Source: Microbulbifer harenosus (GTDB taxonomy: Bacteria; Pseudomonadota; Gammaproteobacteria; Pseudomonadales; Cellvibrionaceae). Taken from it: DNA of 64,000 nt. Made by a program: the position numbers and the translations under genes. Of this stretch, positions 1 through 10,673 are shown one piece after another (within the stretch, counting starts at the first letter, position 1; each line of letters starts with the position of its first letter). The stretch lies in NCBI RefSeq assembly GCF_005771435.1, contig NZ_VANI01000008.1, positions 45,013 through 109,012 of the forward strand. The letters are read 5' to 3'. The notes beneath the pieces are model-generated. The model saw nothing but the letters and a program-made list of their open reading frames with translations, ran no database searches and was not told the DNA's origin.

Positions 1-225
1 GGTCACGCTGTGGTACAGGGTGGAAGCTGAAAAACACAGGATCAGAGTGGCGGCGTAAATGCTGGTACTGACGATATGCCAGGCATCGCCGCGCAACGCT
101 GCAAATCCACACAGCACGCCCAGCCCGGCGATCGCCAGCAATGCACCGACTCCGTGGGTAATACTGTTGGCGATTTCTTCGGCAACGCTGTAACGCGTGC
201 CAGCGGCTGACACAGTGCTGGACAT
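1..225 (-). CDS. Hemolysin III / TrhA family membrane protein (5' part only)
   Basis: This is the first 75 codons of a gene that runs off the left edge. The protein opens with MSSTVSAAG and then YSVAEEIANSITHGVGALL; the E-x-x-N-x-x-T-H-G segment just before the first membrane helix is typical of the hemolysin III/YqfA (PAQR-like) family. Hydrophobic stretches lie at about residues 26-44 and 55-69, and the fragment ends in S-T-L-Y-H, another family hallmark. The ATG at 225 is the only plausible start. It lies downstream of purA on the same strand but behind a terminator-like hairpin, so it is probably a separate unit. Family members are multi-pass inner membrane proteins; true haemolytic activity is not implied. 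Confidence 0.8.
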   Translation of the reverse strand, partial: MSSTVSAAGTRYSVAEEIANSITHGVGALLAIAGLGVLCGFAALRGDAWHIVSTSIYAATLILCFSASTLYHSVT

Positions 226-343
226 GGCGGACTCCCGATCTGGATACGCTGCCAGTATGGCAGATATTTGTGACCGTAAGCTTAACCTCGGTCTCATGAA
301 CGGGATTTAACCGCCTTAAAGGCAAGACAGGCAAGGAGAGAAC

Positions 344-368
344 GGGACCGACGGGTTTCGTCGGTCCC
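344..368 (-). terminator. Terminator-like hairpin after purA
   Basis: A perfect 10-bp stem (GGGACCGACG at 344-353 and its complement at 359-368) with a 5-nt loop sits 21 nt past the purA stop. On the minus strand it is followed by a pyrimidine-rich stretch rather than a clean T-run, so it is a probable but not classical intrinsic terminator. Confidence 0.6.
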
Positions 369-388
369 AACTGTCACAGGGAGGACGC

Positions 389-1735
<1,347 letters not shown>

Positions 1736-1818
1736 TCAACGTTGGACGGGCGGATGAAAAGAGCGGCCGCGCCCGTCGTGCGGCCTGGAATTCTTGAATC
1801 AACTGGATAGTCTAGGGT

Positions 1819-3009
1819 TCAGGCGCGCGGCACCACCACCCAGGTGTCACCTTGCCGCACCAGCTCGCGATCACAGCGGGCCAGGGTCTCGGTGTCGTCG
1901 CTGCCCTCCCCGGGCATCGCGCTGATCACCACTTCACCGCTGGCGCGCAGCGCGCCTACGATCTGCCACAGCTCGGCGCAATCGCTCGCGGGCGCGAGAA
2001 TCGCTCCCGCTTCAGGGGCGCCATTCTGCCCCAGAGCGTTGATGGCGACCAAGTCAGTACTGAAACCGGTGGCCGCGCGATCGCGCCCGAACACGGCGCC
2101 GATGCCATTGTAGCGACCGCCGTTGGCCAGGGCCTGGCCGTGACCCGGGGAATAGGCGGCAAACACCAACCCGGTCTCGTAGTCGTAACCGCGCATCTCT
2201 CCGAGATCAAAAAACAGGGTCACCTGCGGATAGCGGAGCGCCACGGCATCGGCCACCTGCTGCAATTCTTCCAGCGCGCTCACCAGAGCCCGCGGCGCGC
2301 CGCTGAACAGCTCGCGGGCGCGCGCCAGGCATTCGCAGCCGCCGGCGAGACGCGGCAGGGCTCGCAGCCAGCTGGCCGCCTGCGTGTCGGCCACATTCTC
2401 TTCCACCCAGCGCTCGATATCCGCCACCGCTTTGCTCTGCAGCAGCGCGATAAGCGCGGCCTGCTGCTCGCTGTCGAGCGCCGCAGCTTCCGCGAGGCTG
2501 CGGAAGATCGCCACGTGCCCCAAGTCCAGATGGATCTCGCGGATACCGGCGGTGCCAAGGGTTTCGAGCATCAGGCTGATGACTTCGATGTCGCCCTGCA
2601 GGCTCTCCACACCGTAGAGCTCGGCGCCGATCTGAATCGGTGCGCGCGGCCCCATCGGCGAGCGCGGACGTGTATAGAGTACCTGCCCCGCGTAGCAGAG
2701 GCGGTTGGCGCCGCTGCGGGGAAAGCTGTGGGAGTCGATGCGCGCCGCCTGCGGTGTGATGTCCGCGCGAATACCCAGACTGCGCCCGGAAAGCTGATCG
2801 GTCACGCGGAAGGTCCTGAGGTCAACATCGCGCCCCATGCCAATCAGCAGGGAGTCTGCGAATTCCACCATCGGTGGAATGATCATTTCATAGCCCCAGC
2901 GATGGTAGAGATCCAGCAGGTTTCTGCGCAGGGTTTCCACCCGCTTGGCGTCCGCGGGCAAAATCTCGGCGATGCCATCCGGTAGCATCCAGCGTTCAGC
3001 TTGGGTCAT
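1819..3009 (-). CDS. hisZ: ATP phosphoribosyltransferase regulatory subunit HisZ
   Basis: HisZ is a class II histidyl-tRNA-synthetase-like protein that partners the short form of HisG in the first step of histidine biosynthesis; it activates the enzyme and carries histidine feedback, and does not charge tRNA. The 396-residue protein begins TQAERWMLPDGIAEILP and has the HisRS-like motif 2 region around RADITPQAARIDSHSF. The histidine-pocket-like segment YDYETGLVFAAY occurs near residue 270. hisG is not in this window. It sits between hflC and purA, as in pseudomonads, but a strong minus-strand terminator separates it from hflC, so it probably has its own promoter with purA. Confidence 0.93.
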   Translation of the reverse strand: MTQAERWMLPDGIAEILPADAKRVETLRRNLLDLYHRWGYEMIIPPMVEFADSLLIGMGRDVDLRTFRVTDQLSGRSLGIRADITPQAARIDSHSFPRSGANRLCYAGQVLYTRPRSPMGPRAPIQIGAELYGVESLQGDIEVISLMLETLGTAGIREIHLDLGHVAIFRSLAEAAALDSEQQAALIALLQSKAVADIERWVEENVADTQAASWLRALPRLAGGCECLARARELFSGAPRALVSALEELQQVADAVALRYPQVTLFFDLGEMRGYDYETGLVFAAYSPGHGQALANGGRYNGIGAVFGRDRAATGFSTDLVAINALGQNGAPEAGAILAPASDCAELWQIVGALRASGEVVISAMPGEGSDDTETLARCDRELVRQGDTWVVVPRA

Positions 3010-3132
3010 GATGTGGGCATTCGACAGTATTTGATAAATAACAGCACGGTCTCGGCGACCGCGGGAACCTCAATCCCGGCGAACGGCATAATGGCCGGGC
3101 AGTCAGCAAACTGGCGTCCGCCGCACCGACAC

Positions 3133-3158
3133 AAAAAAACCGGGCGCCGGCCCGGTTT
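3133..3158 (-). terminator. Intrinsic terminator between hflC and hisZ
   Basis: A 9-bp stem (AAACCGGGC at 3137-3145 with its complement at 3150-3158) and a GCCG loop are followed on the minus strand by seven T residues (3139-3133). This is a classical intrinsic terminator for the hflX-hflK-hflC transcript, placed upstream of hisZ. Confidence 0.85.
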
Positions 3159-3178
3159 GAGGGATTTTACCACTATTT

Positions 3179-3202
3179 GCCGGGACTGTGGCCAGTCCCG
3201 GC
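3179..3202 (-). terminator. Second hairpin directly after hflC
   Basis: A perfect 9-bp stem (GCCGGGACT at 3179-3187, complement at 3194-3202) with a 6-nt loop lies between the hflC stop and the strong terminator. There is no T-run. It may be a 3'-end stabilising hairpin or part of a tandem terminator. Confidence 0.45.
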
Positions 3203-3218
3203 TGGATTGGTATGCGGC

Positions 3219-4094
3219 TTATTTTCCCGCGGGGTCTTTCAGGTAGCGGAAGAATTCGCTGTCCGGCGCCATCAGCAGCATATCGCTCTTGTCCTTGAAG
3301 GACTCCCGGTAAGCGGTGAGGCTGCGGGAGAAGCGGTAGAACTCGGGGTTCTTGCTGTAGGCCTCGGCGTAGATCCGCGCCGCCTCGGCATCGCCGGCAC
3401 CGCGCAGCTCTTCCGCCTTGCGGTAGGCTTCCGCCTCAATCACCACCTTCTGGCGATCGGCGTTGGCGCGGATGCGCTCGCTGGCTTCCTGACCCTTGGC
3501 GCGGTGGTCGCGGGCCTCCAGTTCGCGGCCGGTGCGCATCCGCTGGAACACGGATTCGGAGACTTCCGGCGGCAGGTCAATGCGCTTCACGCGCACATCG
3601 ACGATTTCCACCCCCAGATCCTTCTGTGCGGTCTCGTTCAGATTCTTGGTGATGTCGGCCATCAGCTGGTCGCGCTGGCCGCTCACCACCTCGTGCAGAT
3701 CGCGCACACCGAACTGGTTGCGCAGGCGGTTGTTGATCTGTTCTGCCAGCAGGCGCACCGCGTTGCGCTCGTCACCGCGGGTAGCCTTGTAGAAACGGCC
3801 CACGTCGACGATGCGGAACTTGGCGTAGGAGTCGACCATCATGAACTTGTTTTCGCTGTTCAGCATCCGCACCGGCTGGGAGTCAACAGTCTGGATACGG
3901 GCGTCGAACTTGCGCAGCTCATGCACCAGGGGGATTTTGAAGTACAGGCCCGGGGTATAGTCGGTGCGCACCAGTTCACCGAAGCGCAGCAGCACGGCTT
4001 TCTCGGTCTCCTTGACCACGAAGGCGCTGCTGGAGAGTACCAGCAGGCCGACCAGCACCAGCGCGATGACAAAAAGCGACTTGTTGTTGTTCAT
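3219..4094 (-). CDS. hflC: HflC, SPFH-family regulator of FtsH protease
   Basis: HflC and HflK form a large periplasm-facing SPFH/prohibitin cage around the FtsH membrane protease and modulate its access to substrates. The 291-residue protein has one N-terminal membrane anchor (about residues 6-26) followed by the SPFH/band 7 domain (RFGELVRTDYTPGLYFKIP onwards) and a long charged helical segment rich in A/E/R (about 185-250). It starts 13 bp after the hflK stop and is clearly translationally linked; GGGAG precedes the ATG. Length and anchor match the family. Confidence 0.96.
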   Translation of the reverse strand: MNNNKSLFVIALVLVGLLVLSSSAFVVKETEKAVLLRFGELVRTDYTPGLYFKIPLVHELRKFDARIQTVDSQPVRMLNSENKFMMVDSYAKFRIVDVGRFYKATRGDERNAVRLLAEQINNRLRNQFGVRDLHEVVSGQRDQLMADITKNLNETAQKDLGVEIVDVRVKRIDLPPEVSESVFQRMRTGRELEARDHRAKGQEASERIRANADRQKVVIEAEAYRKAEELRGAGDAEAARIYAEAYSKNPEFYRFSRSLTAYRESFKDKSDMLLMAPDSEFFRYLKDPAGK

Positions 4095-4106
4095 GGCTCG
4101 TCTCCC

Positions 4107-5258
4107 TTAGCGTACTTCGCGGGCGCGGCGAGTGTTGTTCACTTCCGTGCGCAGCTGGTTGATGACCCTTTGGGAAATCTCGTCGATCACCTGGGGAGAA
4201 ACCTGGGTGCGCTGGCTGGCGGTACTGGCACTGCCCTCGGCCAGTTTGTCCAGCGGTAGATACATCATGTTATTGCCGCCCTCGACATCCACCATCACTT
4301 TGGAGGTATTGCTCATCACATCCTGCACCGTGTCCAGGTACATGCGCTCGCGGGTGACATCCGGTGCCTGCTGGTACTCCGTCAGGAGCTGCTCGAAACG
4401 CGAAGCTTCACCGCGAGCACTCTCGACAACGCGGGATTTGTAGGCTTCCGCCTCCTCGATCATGCGCTGGGCCTGACCGCGGGCTACCGGGATTACCTGG
4501 TTGGCATATGCCTGAGCCTCGTTTTGCAGGCGCACCTCATCCTCGCGCGCGCGCACCACGTCATCGAACGCGTCCTGCACTTCCCGCGGCGCCTTGGCGT
4601 CGGTGAGGTTCACGACATCGACGCGGATACCGGTCTGGTACAGATCCAGGTAGTCCTGCAGACGCTGCTGGGTATCTGCAGCAACCTGGCTGCGGTTCTG
4701 GGAAATAACACCGTTCAGGGTCTGGGAGCCCACCACGTGGCGCAGAGCACTGTCAGTGGCTTCCTGCAGACTTTTCAGCGGATCGGCCACGCGCAGCACA
4801 AAGGACTCCGCGTCGTCGATGTGCCACTGCACCTGCAGCACCACATCTACGATGCTGGCGTCTTCGGTGAGCATCTGGCCGGTGGTGCGTTCGGTGCGCA
4901 CCTCAGTCATGTTCACCTTGGTCACATTGTCGATCAGCGGCGGGTTCCAGTGCAGACCGGAGCCAACGGTCTCGTGATATTTACCGAGGCGCAGTACCAC
5001 TGCGGACTGGCTGGCATCCACCTGATAGAAGCCCCACAGGCCATAGACCACCGCGAGCACGATAAGCACCAGCGACCAGGGGAAGCTGCCGCCGCCGGGG
5101 CGACCGTCGTCCGCGCTGGCGGGCTTGCCACCGAACAGGCCATTCAACTTCTGCTGCATCTTGCGCAGCAGTTCGTCCAGATCGGGTGGGCCGTCGTTAT
5201 TGCGATTGCCGCCACCCCAGGGGTCCTTGTTATTACCACCCGGTTCATTCCAGGCCAT
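4107..5258 (-). CDS. hflK: HflK, SPFH-family regulator of FtsH protease
   Basis: Partner of HflC in the FtsH-HflKC complex. The 383-residue protein has the usual Gly/Asn/Pro-rich cytoplasmic N-terminus (residues 1-45), one membrane helix (about 59-79, SLVLIVLAVVYGLWGF), and an SPFH domain with the motif VLRLGKYHETVGSGLHW. An Ala/Glu-rich helical region follows (about 250-310). GGAGTGACCG precedes the ATG. It lies 95 bp downstream of hflX and 12 bp upstream of hflC on the minus strand. Confidence 0.96.
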   Translation of the reverse strand: MAWNEPGGNNKDPWGGGNRNNDGPPDLDELLRKMQQKLNGLFGGKPASADDGRPGGGSFPWSLVLIVLAVVYGLWGFYQVDASQSAVVLRLGKYHETVGSGLHWNPPLIDNVTKVNMTEVRTERTTGQMLTEDASIVDVVLQVQWHIDDAESFVLRVADPLKSLQEATDSALRHVVGSQTLNGVISQNRSQVAADTQQRLQDYLDLYQTGIRVDVVNLTDAKAPREVQDAFDDVVRAREDEVRLQNEAQAYANQVIPVARGQAQRMIEEAEAYKSRVVESARGEASRFEQLLTEYQQAPDVTRERMYLDTVQDVMSNTSKVMVDVEGGNNMMYLPLDKLAEGSASTASQRTQVSPQVIDEISQRVINQLRTEVNNTRRAREVR

Positions 5259-5353
5259 CGGTCACTCCAATTCTGTCAATTTATCAATCGTTAGCTGTCG
5301 CGAAATTCTAGCATTTTCCCCCGCGACGCAGTGTCTCTACGCGACGTCCGTTC

Positions 5354-6691
5354 TCAGCCGGTTTCCCAGTCTTCCGGTTTGGGCTCCTGCTCCGGTTTCT
5401 CCGGCAGCCACTGAGGCGGACTGGCGGCGTCGCGAAAGGGTGCCATCAACCGCTGTAGCTCAGAGCGCGGCAACATCACGTGCAGTTCAATGTCGCCGTT
5501 GTCGCGATAATCCTCGCGCTGCACTGCATTACTCGAAAACAGCTGCGCGCGCAGACGTGCGTGTTGCGGTGGAATCACCACTGCTCCGCTTACCATCTGG
5601 TTGCCGAGGCGCTCGGCAATTGCCTCCACCAGCAGGTCACAACCGGCACCGGTGGCCGCCGACAGCCATACCGCGCGCGGCACGCCCTGGTCGTCGCGGT
5701 CGATGCGCGGCGCCATGTCCGCCAGCAGATCAATTTTGTTGTACACCATCAGGTGCGGCAGTTCCGCCGCGCCGATTTCCTCAAGCACCAGCTGCACCTC
5801 CTCAATCAGGTGCAGGCGGTTCTCCGCCGCGGCATCCACCACGTGCAGGAGCAGCGAGGAGCTTGCCGCCTCTTCCAGCGTGGCGCGAAAGGCCTCTACC
5901 AGCCGGTGCGGCAGATGGGAGACGAAACCCACGGTATCGGCGAGGATCATCGCCCCCACGTTGGGCAGGTCAACCCGGCGCATGGTCGGGTCCAGGGTTG
6001 CAAACAGCTGGTCGCGGACATAGACATCCGCATCGCTGACGCGGTTGAACAGGGTGGATTTTCCCGCGTTGGTGTAACCCACCAGGGAGACGGTGGCGAC
6101 ATCCGCGCGGGAGCGCGCGCGGCGCCCTTGCTCGCGCTGACGACGCACTTTGTCCAGGCGTTTTTCAATGGCATCAATGCGTGCGCGCAGCAGGCGGCGG
6201 TCGGTTTCCAGCTGAGTTTCACCGGGGCCGCGCAGACCAATCCCCCCTTTCTGGCGCTCCAAGTGGGTCCAGCCCCGTACCAAGCGGGTGGACATGTGCC
6301 GCAACTGCGCCAGCTCCACCTGCAGCTTGCCCTCATGGGTGCGGGCGCGCTGGGCGAAAATATCGAGAATCAATCCGGTGCGGTCGAGCACCCGACACTT
6401 CAGCTCGCGCTCGATGTTGCGCTCCTGGCTCGGCGACAGGGTGTGATCGAACAGCACCAACTCGGCACCGTGCTTTTTCACGACCTCGTTGATTTCTTCC
6501 AGCTTGCCTTTGCCGACAAAGGTTTTGGGATCTGGCGTGGCGCGGGTACCGAAGATAAAGGCCACCGGATCGGCACCGGCAGACAGTGCCAATTCTTCAA
6601 ATTCACGGGGGTCGTCGGGGCTGTCGATAGCGGATAGCTCCAGGTGGACCAGCACCGCAAGTTCACCGGATTCCGGGCGATCAAAAAACAA
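5354..6691 (-). CDS. hflX: GTPase HflX
   Basis: HflX is a ribosome-associated GTPase that splits stalled or heat-damaged 70S ribosomes. The 445-residue protein has the N-terminal glycine-rich HflX domain (FGTRATPDPKTFVGKGK; GGIGLRGPGETQLETDRR near 150-167) and a C-terminal G domain with G1 GYTNAGKST (about 205-213), G3 DTVGF and G4 NKID. The reading frame opens with TTG at 6691; no in-frame ATG lies close upstream and the first residues align with family N-termini, so TTG is the likely start (AAGAGAA upstream). The C-terminal tail (PEKPEQEPKPEDWETG) is acidic and low complexity. Follows hfq across a hairpin. Confidence 0.95.
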   Translation of the reverse strand: MFFDRPESGELAVLVHLELSAIDSPDDPREFEELALSAGADPVAFIFGTRATPDPKTFVGKGKLEEINEVVKKHGAELVLFDHTLSPSQERNIERELKCRVLDRTGLILDIFAQRARTHEGKLQVELAQLRHMSTRLVRGWTHLERQKGGIGLRGPGETQLETDRRLLRARIDAIEKRLDKVRRQREQGRRARSRADVATVSLVGYTNAGKSTLFNRVSDADVYVRDQLFATLDPTMRRVDLPNVGAMILADTVGFVSHLPHRLVEAFRATLEEAASSSLLLHVVDAAAENRLHLIEEVQLVLEEIGAAELPHLMVYNKIDLLADMAPRIDRDDQGVPRAVWLSAATGAGCDLLVEAIAERLGNQMVSGAVVIPPQHARLRAQLFSSNAVQREDYRDNGDIELHVMLPRSELQRLMAPFRDAASPPQWLPEKPEQEPKPEDWETG

Positions 6692-6740
6692 GGATTATTC
6701 TCTTGGGTTCAAAAAAGCACCAGGTCACCGGCACCGAACA

Positions 6741-6774
6741 ACAGACGCCCCGGGCAAGCCGGGGCGCTGTCTGT
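6741..6774 (-). terminator. Hairpin between hfq and hflX
   Basis: An 8-bp GC stem (CGCCCCGG at 6746-6753 with complement at 6759-6766) extended by a further 5 bp (ACAGA/TCTGT) across a 3-nt bulge. On the minus strand only a short TTGTT follows, so it may attenuate read-through from hfq into hflX rather than stop it fully. Confidence 0.5.
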
Positions 6775-6873
6775 ATTTGCACTGCTCAGGTCAATACCGC
6801 ACTGCTCGGATACCTTGGCGCCTCTTGCTTCCCGACATGAGCACCGGTGGCCGATACACCGCGGCATTCAATC

Positions 6874-7152
6874 TCAGCCGAAGGTGTCGCTGCCGGCCTC
6901 AGGACCTGCGCCTTCACCTGGACCCGCCGGGTTCATCAGCGGTACGCGCACGGCGCGGGAGGGTACTACGGTGGAAATCGCGTGCTTGTAGACCATCTGG
7001 CTCACAGTGTTTTTCAGCAGCACCACGAACTGGTCGAAAGATTCGATCTGGCCTTGCAGCTTGATGCCGTTGACCAGATAGATGGAAACCGGGATACGCT
7101 CTTTACGCAAAACATTAAGGTAAGGGTCTTGTAAGCTGTGCCCTTTTGACAT
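6874..7152 (-). CDS. hfq: RNA chaperone Hfq
   Basis: Hfq is the hexameric Sm-like protein that pairs small RNAs with mRNAs. The start chosen is ATG at 7152 ([20 protein letters not shown]), preceded by AAGGAG; a longer frame adds 14 non-conserved residues. The 92-residue protein has the Sm1 motif [19 protein letters not shown] and the Sm2 motif with YKHAIST, the proximal-face signature. The C-terminal tail is short, Gly/Pro-rich and acidic, as in pseudomonads. miaA lies 180 bp upstream on the same strand. Confidence 0.98.
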   Translation of the reverse strand: MSKGHSLQDPYLNVLRKERIPVSIYLVNGIKLQGQIESFDQFVVLLKNTVSQMVYKHAISTVVPSRAVRVPLMNPAGPGEGAGPEAGSDTFG

Positions 7153-7331
7153 CGTTTTTCTCCTTGCCAAAAGATAAACCGCCAGATGACGCACGATCGC
7201 GCCCGCGAATCCCGCGGACTAAGGACGGCCATGGTAATGAGGCGTATAAAAAAGAGCCAAAAATAAACAAGGCTCTGTGAATAACTGACTGAGTTGGGCC
7301 GGCTTCACCGGCTCCCTCACGTTATGGCTGC

Positions 7332-8294
7332 TCAACCGAGAAATTTCAAGGCCTCTGTCAACATTTCATCGAATTTGCGTATTTTACCGTCAGGGTCCTG
7401 CGCAAAGATAGGATGCAGCTCCGGCCAGCCCCGCAGCCATGTGAGCTGACGCTTGGCCAGTTGGCGGGTGGCGGCAATGCCGGCCTCCCGCATCTGTGCA
7501 AAATCGGTCTCGCCGTCCAGATATTCCCACACCTGGCGGTAACCCACCGCGCGGATTGCCGGCAGATCCTTGTGCAAGTCGCCGCGCGCGCGCAGCGCTT
7601 TTACTTCGTCGATAAAACCGCTCTCCAGCATACGCTCAAAACGCAGGGCGATACGCTGGTGCAACAGTGCGCGATCCCGCGGCAGTATCGCCAGCTGCTG
7701 CACCCGGTAGTGCGCAAGTGGTGAAGTGCATTCCTGCTCCGCGCGCAATTGCGTCATGGTCTTGCCAGTGAGGTGGTAGACCTCCAACGCGCGCTCGATG
7801 CGCACCGAGTGATTCGGGTGCAGCTCGGCGGCAAGTTCCGGGTCGATTTTTTCCAGCTCCCGGTGCAGCGCCGGCCAGCCCTCTTTCTCCGCACGCGCCT
7901 CGATCAGCGCGCGAAACGCCGGATCGGCCTGTGGTAATTCCGCCATGCCCTGTAATAGAGCCTTGAAATACAGCATGGTTCCGCCCACCAGCAGCGGAAT
8001 ATTTCCCGCCGCGGTGATTTCCTCCATCGCCGCCAGCGCATCCTCGCGGAAGCGCCCGGCGGAATAGCTCTCAGCGGGATCGCAGATATCGATCAAGCGA
8101 TGGGGGTAGCGGGCCAATTCCTCCGGGGAGGGTTTGGCGGAGCCGATATCCAGCCCGCGGTACACCAGCGCGGAATCCACACTGATCAGCTCCACCGGCA
8201 GGCGCTCGCTGATGGCCATGGCCAGATCGGTTTTACCCGACGCAGTGGGGCCCATCAGGAATATTGCACGGGGAAGAACCTCACCCAAACTCAT
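7332..8294 (-). CDS. miaA: tRNA dimethylallyltransferase
   Basis: Transfers a dimethylallyl group to N6 of A37 in tRNAs reading UNN codons, the first step to (ms2)i6A. The start is taken at ATG 8294 ([15 protein letters not shown]), which has GGAG 8 nt upstream; an in-frame ATG 48 nt earlier adds residues not seen in the family. The 320-residue protein has the P-loop GPTASGKT (about residues 15-22), the [16 protein letters not shown] motif, and the substrate-channel motif [13 protein letters not shown]. It lies 57 bp after mutL and upstream of hfq, the standard mutL-miaA-hfq order. Confidence 0.97.
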   Translation of the reverse strand: MSLGEVLPRAIFLMGPTASGKTDLAMAISERLPVELISVDSALVYRGLDIGSAKPSPEELARYPHRLIDICDPAESYSAGRFREDALAAMEEITAAGNIPLLVGGTMLYFKALLQGMAELPQADPAFRALIEARAEKEGWPALHRELEKIDPELAAELHPNHSVRIERALEVYHLTGKTMTQLRAEQECTSPLAHYRVQQLAILPRDRALLHQRIALRFERMLESGFIDEVKALRARGDLHKDLPAIRAVGYRQVWEYLDGETDFAQMREAGIAATRQLAKRQLTWLRGWPELHPIFAQDPDGKIRKFDEMLTEALKFLG

Positions 8295-8351
8295 CCTGAC
8301 ATCTCCAAACCGTAGCGAATGGGCGCCGCCATGTGCCCGCACAGTAGATTT

Positions 8352-10253
8352 TTACTGTCCACGCATAAACCATTTGTCCATATCGGACAGCTTGACCTGC
8401 GTCCATGTAGGGCGGCCGTGGTTGCACTGGCCACTGCGCTCCGTGCGTTCCATATCCCGCAGCAGCGCATTCATTTCCGGAATGCTCAGCTTGCGGTTGG
8501 CGCGCACCGAACCGTGGCAAGCCATGGTAGAGAGAACCTCATTGATCCGATTGCCGATGCGGTCGCTGCTGCCTTCCGCCAGCAGGTCGGCGAGTACATC
8601 CCGCACCAGCTGCTCCACCGGTGCGCCGTGCAACATAATAGGTACCTGGCGCACCATGAGTGTTTCAGGGCCGGCGCGTTGCAGCACAAAGCCGAGCGCG
8701 GTGAACACCTCCTCGCGCTCTTCAAAGCAGTCCGCTTCGCGCTCGCTCACCGCGAGGCTTACCGGCACCAGCAGCGGTTGCGCCTGAATGCCACCGGCGG
8801 CGTGGGCGGCCTTCATCTTTTCATACACGATGCGCTCGTGGGCCGCGTGCATGTCCACCACCACCATGCCGTGTTCGTTCTGGGACAGGATATAGATACC
8901 GTGCAGCTGCGCTACCGCGAACCCCAGGGGCGGCGTCCCGCTCGCGGACTCGGCGGGCATGGACTGCGACCAAGACGCAGCAGACGGCACCGGCGCCTCG
9001 CGCACGCCGCCATCGTAAGGCCTGTGCAACTCACCGTACCCCTGCATCTGCTGCTGGATGCGCTCCGGCGAACGGCGCTCGCCGAAACCGCCCTGTGGAT
9101 AACCTGCAAAACCGGTTTCCGATGGAGTGCCGGATGCCGGCGCGAGCGCCATGCGCTCCTGCCCGGCGAACTCACCGGCGGCGATGCCGGAGGTCTGCGG
9201 CACGAGATCCTCGCCCTGCTCCTCACGCTGGGTTTCTCTATCGCCCGGGCGTACATCCGCCAGCGCCCGGTGCAGGGAGCCGAACAGGAAGTCGTGCACC
9301 AGGCGGCTGTCGCGGAAGCGCACTTCGTGCTTGGTGGGGTGCACGTTCACGTCCACCGCCGCCGGGTCCAGTTCCAGATACAGCACAAACGCGGGATGGC
9401 GACCGTGGTACAACACGTCGGCAAAGGCACGGCGCACGGCGTGGCTCACCACGCGGTCGCGGATGGCACGACCGTTGACGTAGAAAAACTGCAGGTCGGC
9501 CTGAGAGCGGGAAAACGCCGGTTCCGCGACCCAGCCCCACAGGCGCAACCCACTGCGCTCCATGTCGATATGCAGGGCATTCTGCATAAACGCGGGGCCG
9601 CACAGCTGCGCCACACGACGCTCCATTTCCGCCCTGGTGGTACCACCGCGCAGGTTGTGCACACCCTTGCCGTTATGCCGCAGGCTGATGGAGACATCGA
9701 AACGGGAGAGCGCGAGGCGCTTGATGGTTTCGTCGACGCGGCTGAATTCGGTTTTTTCGGTGCGCAGGAATTTTCGGCGCGCGGGGGTATTGAAGAACAG
9801 GTCCCGCACTTCGACCGTGGTGCCGCGCGGGTGTGCCGCCGGCGCCAGTTGGGTTTCCATTTCGCGCCCTTCGGCGGTCACTACCCAGCCTTTGCCGGTT
9901 TCGTCGCGGCTGCTGGTGAGGGAGAGCCGGGCGACTGATGAGATACTGGCGAGGGCTTCGCCGCGGAAGCCGAGGGTGGCAACGGCTTCGAGGTCTTCGA
10001 GCGCGTGAATTTTGGAGGTGGCGTGACGGGCGAGCGCGAGGTGCAGGTCGCCTTTCTCGATCCCCTTGCCATTGTCGCGCACCATGATGCGCTTGACCCC
10101 GCCCCCGTCGAGATCCACTTCCAGCCTGGAGGCGCCGGCATCGAGGCTGTTTTCCAGCAGCTCTTTGATCACGGACGCGGGGCGCTCGACCACTTCACCG
10201 GCGGCGATCTGGTTGGCGAGTCTTGGGGAAAGTAACTGGATATTATCGGGCAT
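8352..10253 (-). CDS. mutL: DNA mismatch repair protein MutL
   Basis: Couples MutS mismatch recognition to strand incision. The 633-residue protein has the GHKL ATPase domain: [12 protein letters not shown] (motif I), VRDNGKGI (motif II) and [12 protein letters not shown] (motif III). The C-terminal dimerisation domain contains [13 protein letters not shown], which fits the D-x-H-A-(x)2-E-(x)4-E metal-binding motif of endonuclease-type MutL. That motif is absent from E. coli MutL but present in pseudomonads, suggesting intrinsic nicking activity. A Pro/Gly/Ser-rich linker spans about residues 340-440. The start is ATG 10253; upstream lies a 420-bp intergenic region with two palindromic repeats. 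Confidence 0.97.
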   Translation of the reverse strand: MPDNIQLLSPRLANQIAAGEVVERPASVIKELLENSLDAGASRLEVDLDGGGVKRIMVRDNGKGIEKGDLHLALARHATSKIHALEDLEAVATLGFRGEALASISSVARLSLTSSRDETGKGWVVTAEGREMETQLAPAAHPRGTTVEVRDLFFNTPARRKFLRTEKTEFSRVDETIKRLALSRFDVSISLRHNGKGVHNLRGGTTRAEMERRVAQLCGPAFMQNALHIDMERSGLRLWGWVAEPAFSRSQADLQFFYVNGRAIRDRVVSHAVRRAFADVLYHGRHPAFVLYLELDPAAVDVNVHPTKHEVRFRDSRLVHDFLFGSLHRALADVRPGDRETQREEQGEDLVPQTSGIAAGEFAGQERMALAPASGTPSETGFAGYPQGGFGERRSPERIQQQMQGYGELHRPYDGGVREAPVPSAASWSQSMPAESASGTPPLGFAVAQLHGIYILSQNEHGMVVVDMHAAHERIVYEKMKAAHAAGGIQAQPLLVPVSLAVSEREADCFEEREEVFTALGFVLQRAGPETLMVRQVPIMLHGAPVEQLVRDVLADLLAEGSSDRIGNRINEVLSTMACHGSVRANRKLSIPEMNALLRDMERTERSGQCNHGRPTWTQVKLSDMDKWFMRGQ

Positions 10254-10326
10254 CGGGGTCTTGGTGTTTAACGATTAACCCCGAAGCCGTGATCTGGCCA
10301 CGCAATCGAGGTTCTGAATTTCTACA

Positions 10327-10448
10327 GTGGCGCCGGAGCACCGGGTATCAGTTTTTGAAACCGCTGTGAATACATCCCTGTACGCTGCGTCGGCGACGTC
10401 CCTGTCGCCGACGCTTTCAAAAACTGATACCCGGCACTCCTGCTTAAC
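10327..10448 (-). repeat. Covarying three-stem palindromic repeat, copy A
   Basis: One of five ~125-bp intergenic repeats. The outer stem P1 is 20 bp and perfect (10341-10360 with 10415-10434). Inside are hairpin P2 (TAC/GTA closing at 10371-10373 and 10380-10382) and hairpin P3, 11 bp perfect (10387-10397 with 10404-10414). Read on the minus strand, the loops are AGGGAT (P2, 10379-10374) and AGGGAC (P3, 10403-10398), each closed by C-G. The conserved left flank begins GTGGCG at 10327. The 54-nt core (10361-10414) is identical to copy C, although the P1 arms differ. With copy B it fills the space between amiC and mutL. Confidence 0.9.
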
Positions 10449-10504
10449 TTTGTATATCTGTACTTCGCACAAAAATGCGAATTTCTTGCGACTACTTAAC
10501 TTCA

Positions 10505-10627
10505 ACGCGAAGGTAGGATGCTGGGGATGGGTTTTCAAAAGCGTCGCAAACAGGATGTTTGCGCCGCAGCGCCCAGGGATGGGTTCACAGCGGTTTTGAA
10601 AACCCATACCCAGCAGCCTGCCGCCAC
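10505..10627 (+). repeat. Covarying three-stem palindromic repeat, copy B
   Basis: Same family, opposite orientation to copy A. P1 is 20 bp with one mismatch (10521-10540 with 10594-10613). P3 is 11 bp with one T-C mismatch (10541-10551 with 10557-10567) around a shortened 5-nt loop AGGAT. P2 is GCCC/GGGT (10571-10574 with 10581-10584) around AGGGAT. The P2 arms are CCC/GGG here but TAC/GTA in A, C and E, a paired change. This copy is the most degenerate of the five. Conserved flanks are CGAAGGT (about 10508) and CGCCAC (10622-10627). Confidence 0.85.
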
Positions 10628-10673
10628 GACAGCAAGATACAGGCCTCGGAGCCGCAGCAAGGGGCCACCAGAC

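Noticed and set aside
7261..7331. GCCGG-cttca-CCGGC hairpin between hfq and miaA as a terminator
   Set aside because: Only a 5-bp stem and no T-run on the minus strand; not enough to call.
10327..10607. Small open frames over repeats A and B, with peptides like NTSLYAASATSLSPTL
   Set aside because: The same peptide recurs wherever the palindromic repeat occurs, on either strand. It is a translation of the repeat core, not a protein gene.
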